Shown here: piece by piece, positions 62,128 through 64,000 of the stretch
Layout: the number at the start of each line of letters is the position of its first letter
Position numbering within the stretch: the first letter of the stretch is position 1
Source: Pocillopora verrucosa
Lineage: Eukaryota > Cnidaria > Anthozoa > Scleractinia > Pocilloporidae
Reading direction: 5' to 3'
DNA length: 64,000 nucleotides
NCBI RefSeq assembly: GCF_036669915.1
Contig: NC_089312.1
Coordinates: 10,592,929 to 10,656,928 of the forward strand
Notes under the pieces: generated by a model
Told to the model about the DNA's origin: nothing
Seen by the model: the letters and a program-made list of their open reading frames with translations, nothing else
Database searches by the model: none
Position numbers and translations under genes: made by a program

Positions 62128-62951
62128 CTGTTGAAGAAAGACTCGAAAAAGAGAGATTCATAGATAGATTTGGGAAGCCTACAATGCCTAGTTGAATTTT
62201 GAATCAAAGGGTATGAGTCATAAGTTTAATAGCATTATTGAACACAGAATCAACCATTACAAAGAAAATCAAAATGAACAATCTCTTTTATTCCAAACAA
62301 TTTTTTTCTGGCAAAGTCTTTATCTTTCGAATTCAGCCTTGTTCGTGCATATTCACTTATTAAAGCAAGGCTGTAAATTATCATCAGTTATGATATCTGT
62401 TATGAGCGCTTAAGAGAGTGTCTCTGTAAGAGCGGTCCGGTCGATTTTGCTTGAGACACGGATTTCGCTCGTTTCTCGTGTGTTGTAAGACATTCATGTA
62501 CCTATACTAAAACCACAATCAGTTTGATCGGATCTCTTTATTTTTCAGAGTTTTACGGAAATTAAATTTCACTAGAGCGAAGGCTTGTTGTGACACTTTT
62601 CAAGACTTTAATTTCATACAACTTTAGAGGACAATTTACAAAAAACTACGGAACTCAGCAAATAAAAAAAACCACAGCCATGTATATTAACTCTATCTTA
62701 TCTATCGAGGCGACTTTCGTAAACATCACGTGTCAATCAAGGAAACAGGAAGACTTGAATGACACCTTATCGGTTCGCCTAAATCAAACACGCCAAAACC
62801 GATCAAATTCAAGGTAAATTTTTGAAAAAGTGAGGCGTTCTTAACTGATCCAACTAACATAGCTAGGAAGTAGGTGCCATAGAAGAGATAACTACAGAAA
62901 AAAACTTTGCGGCCCGACCTTTACGAGAACTTTATAACTCCGTGAACTTAC

Positions 62952-63274
62952 CTAATTTTCGGCAATCTCCAAGTTTGGCCGCCATTTTGAGGGACTTGTC
63001 AACATGAAGCGTAACCGATATAAATCAAGCAGGTTAATCTTAAACCGTCAGAAATATATAAGAAAGCAATTCAAATGAACTTTTCTTTCAATTCAAGCGG
63101 CAAAATTTGAAATTGTTTGTTAAACTTACCATCCCCATGCGACCATTTATTCCAACAATACAAACACTACAACTTTCTGAATTCCCCTCGTCGATTCCAC
63201 CGCAAGAAATAACCTGTGCCACCCAAGCTTCGACTCGAATGTGAAGTACGAATCAAATAACATAACTGCTTCAT
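62952..63274 (-). CDS. Candidate 5' end of a DapB-like (dihydrodipicolinate reductase) gene with one frame break
   Basis: Exon 1 63274-63130 begins ATG AAG CAG; its first frame (MKQLCYLIRTSHSSRSLG and on) is basic, Ser-rich and free of acidic residues at the start, like a mitochondrial presequence, but stops after 35 codons. The +1 frame then gives CSVCIVGINGRMGM up to a GTAAGT donor. A single-base length change in the GGGG run at 63184-63187 would join the two. Exon 2 62994-62952 reads SLKMAAKLGDCRKLG and ends in another GTAAGT donor. VGxNGRMG plus a following AA..LG pattern matches the Rossmann start of DapB as I know it. Intron 1 (135 bp) has a weak acceptor. No downstream exon with the HH or DAPSGTA motifs was found, so this may be a truncated copy or a chance likeness. 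The AAAATGGCGGC at exon 2 is also a YY1-type start-site motif, a competing reading. Confidence 0.3.
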
Positions 63275-63505
63275 CTTCGCGGCAATATCACGCTGGTATT
63301 TTGATTTTCCGATCGACAAGAACGGCGATCAAGAATCGATCGGTTTGTTTACCTCGTAAACGTGACCGCTGACCAGCTGCTGAGTGAAAATAGCATAGCG
63401 CGGGGTGGGGTGGTTGGCGGGCTTATCGTCATAAGATATTCGAATGCATGCTCAAAAAGCTTTAGGACTATCAGTCTAAACAGTGAAGGCATGCTTCGAG
63501 GTTAT

Positions 63506-63905
63506 TATTATTCCGGTTTTGGCAAAGGATCAAAGTGAGGCCGCCAAACTTACTGCTTTGAGGTTCGTGAAACCCTTTCGATTGCTACACTTATATACTC
63601 GTATCCATGTTGGGACAAGTTGACTATACTTTAGCTTAATTAGCCTTAGAGTCAGATTTGGTCAAAACAGGGGTGTTCCCTGCCCCACGTATAGGAACTG
63701 GGGACCGATCAGTTTAGCCACCAAAGAACTAAGTAACCAGGCCTGACACCCGTGTACTTTTGTGACGTAGCAACATATACAGTGTCAAGGCATTTGCACT
63801 ATTACGATTTTTTTTACAACCTGGCTCTTAGTCAAATAAATTTAGGCGAGTTGCAGAGCCCTCGTCACGATTGTACTTGGTACTTAAAATGGTTTGGGTA
63901 AATTA
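63506..63905 (+). pseudogene. Partial third MFSD12-like copy (end of exon 1 plus intron 1)
   Basis: 63506-63562 encodes the exon 1 end (IIPVLAKDQSEAAKLTALR), almost identical to gene 2, followed by the GT donor and homologous intron 1 sequence. About 130 bp (roughly 63680-63815) has no counterpart in gene 2 but resembles the same position in gene 1 intron 1 (from about 33340). Homology to gene 2 resumes at about 63815-63905 (AGTCAAATAAATT, CCCTCGTCACGATTGTAC). The 5' part of exon 1 is missing. Whether exons 2-11 continue beyond the window cannot be seen. Confidence 0.75.
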
Positions 63906-63911
63906 ACCGAT

Positions 63912-64000
63912 AGAGAAGCCTTGACTGTGCTCTGTTCTTTTGTAAAGCACGCAGGAAGCGGCTAGAGTACGAAAGAAGTGAGAAACACAAGACATAGCTC
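63912..64000. mobile_element. Foldback MITE (copy cut by window end)
   Basis: GAGAAGCCTTGACTGTGCTC, TTTTGTAAAGCACGCAGGAA and AGCGGCTAGAGTACGAAAGA match the left arm at 3508 onward. It begins right after the partial MFSD12-like copy. Confidence 0.6.

Overview
The window is AT-rich eukaryotic DNA with short exons, GT-AG introns, long non-coding stretches and many decayed mobile elements. The gene content, a tRNA-derived SINE of a type I associate with anthozoans, and a Penelope-like relic point to a cnidarian, most likely a stony coral. That placement is an inference from gene and repeat style, not a database match.

Layout. 1-10.9 kb has no gene I can support. It holds foldback elements, a cluster of tRNA-like repeats on the minus strand (4.6-6.1 kb) and a 31-bp satellite that appears to have grown out of one of them. 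10.96-12.37 kb and 16.16-19.43 kb carry two same-strand paralogues that end in the same module: a K[VI]SF protein-phosphatase-1 docking motif followed at once by ankyrin repeats (PPP1R27/PPP1R16-like). The second has a very long, probably disordered N-terminal region. 19.4-32.4 kb is a mosaic of diverged segmental duplicates, a truncated LINE, and a coding-like relic at 21.8 kb.

32.75-40.80 kb and 44.68-54.08 kb hold two head-to-tail 11-exon genes for MFSD12-like transporters (MFS_2/GPH family). I derived both exon by exon; all splice phases agree and the boundaries match between the copies. Both carry a greatly enlarged cytosolic loop between TM6 and TM7. In gene 2 the loop grew by an in-frame 345-bp tandem duplication. 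A third, partial copy (end of exon 1 plus intron 1) lies at 63.5-63.9 kb.

On the minus strand near the right end are two probable gene starts built from short exons: a small secreted four-cysteine protein (60.03-59.50 kb), and a more speculative 5' end with a VGxNGRMG motif like the N-terminus of dihydrodipicolinate reductase (63.27-62.95 kb, one frame break).

The ankyrin proteins are probably PP1 regulators and the MFS proteins probably move small solutes across lysosome-like membranes. Nothing shows that the two sets work together, although the gene 2 loop itself carries two copies of KVSF. I see no defence system, CRISPR array, rRNA or intact tRNA.
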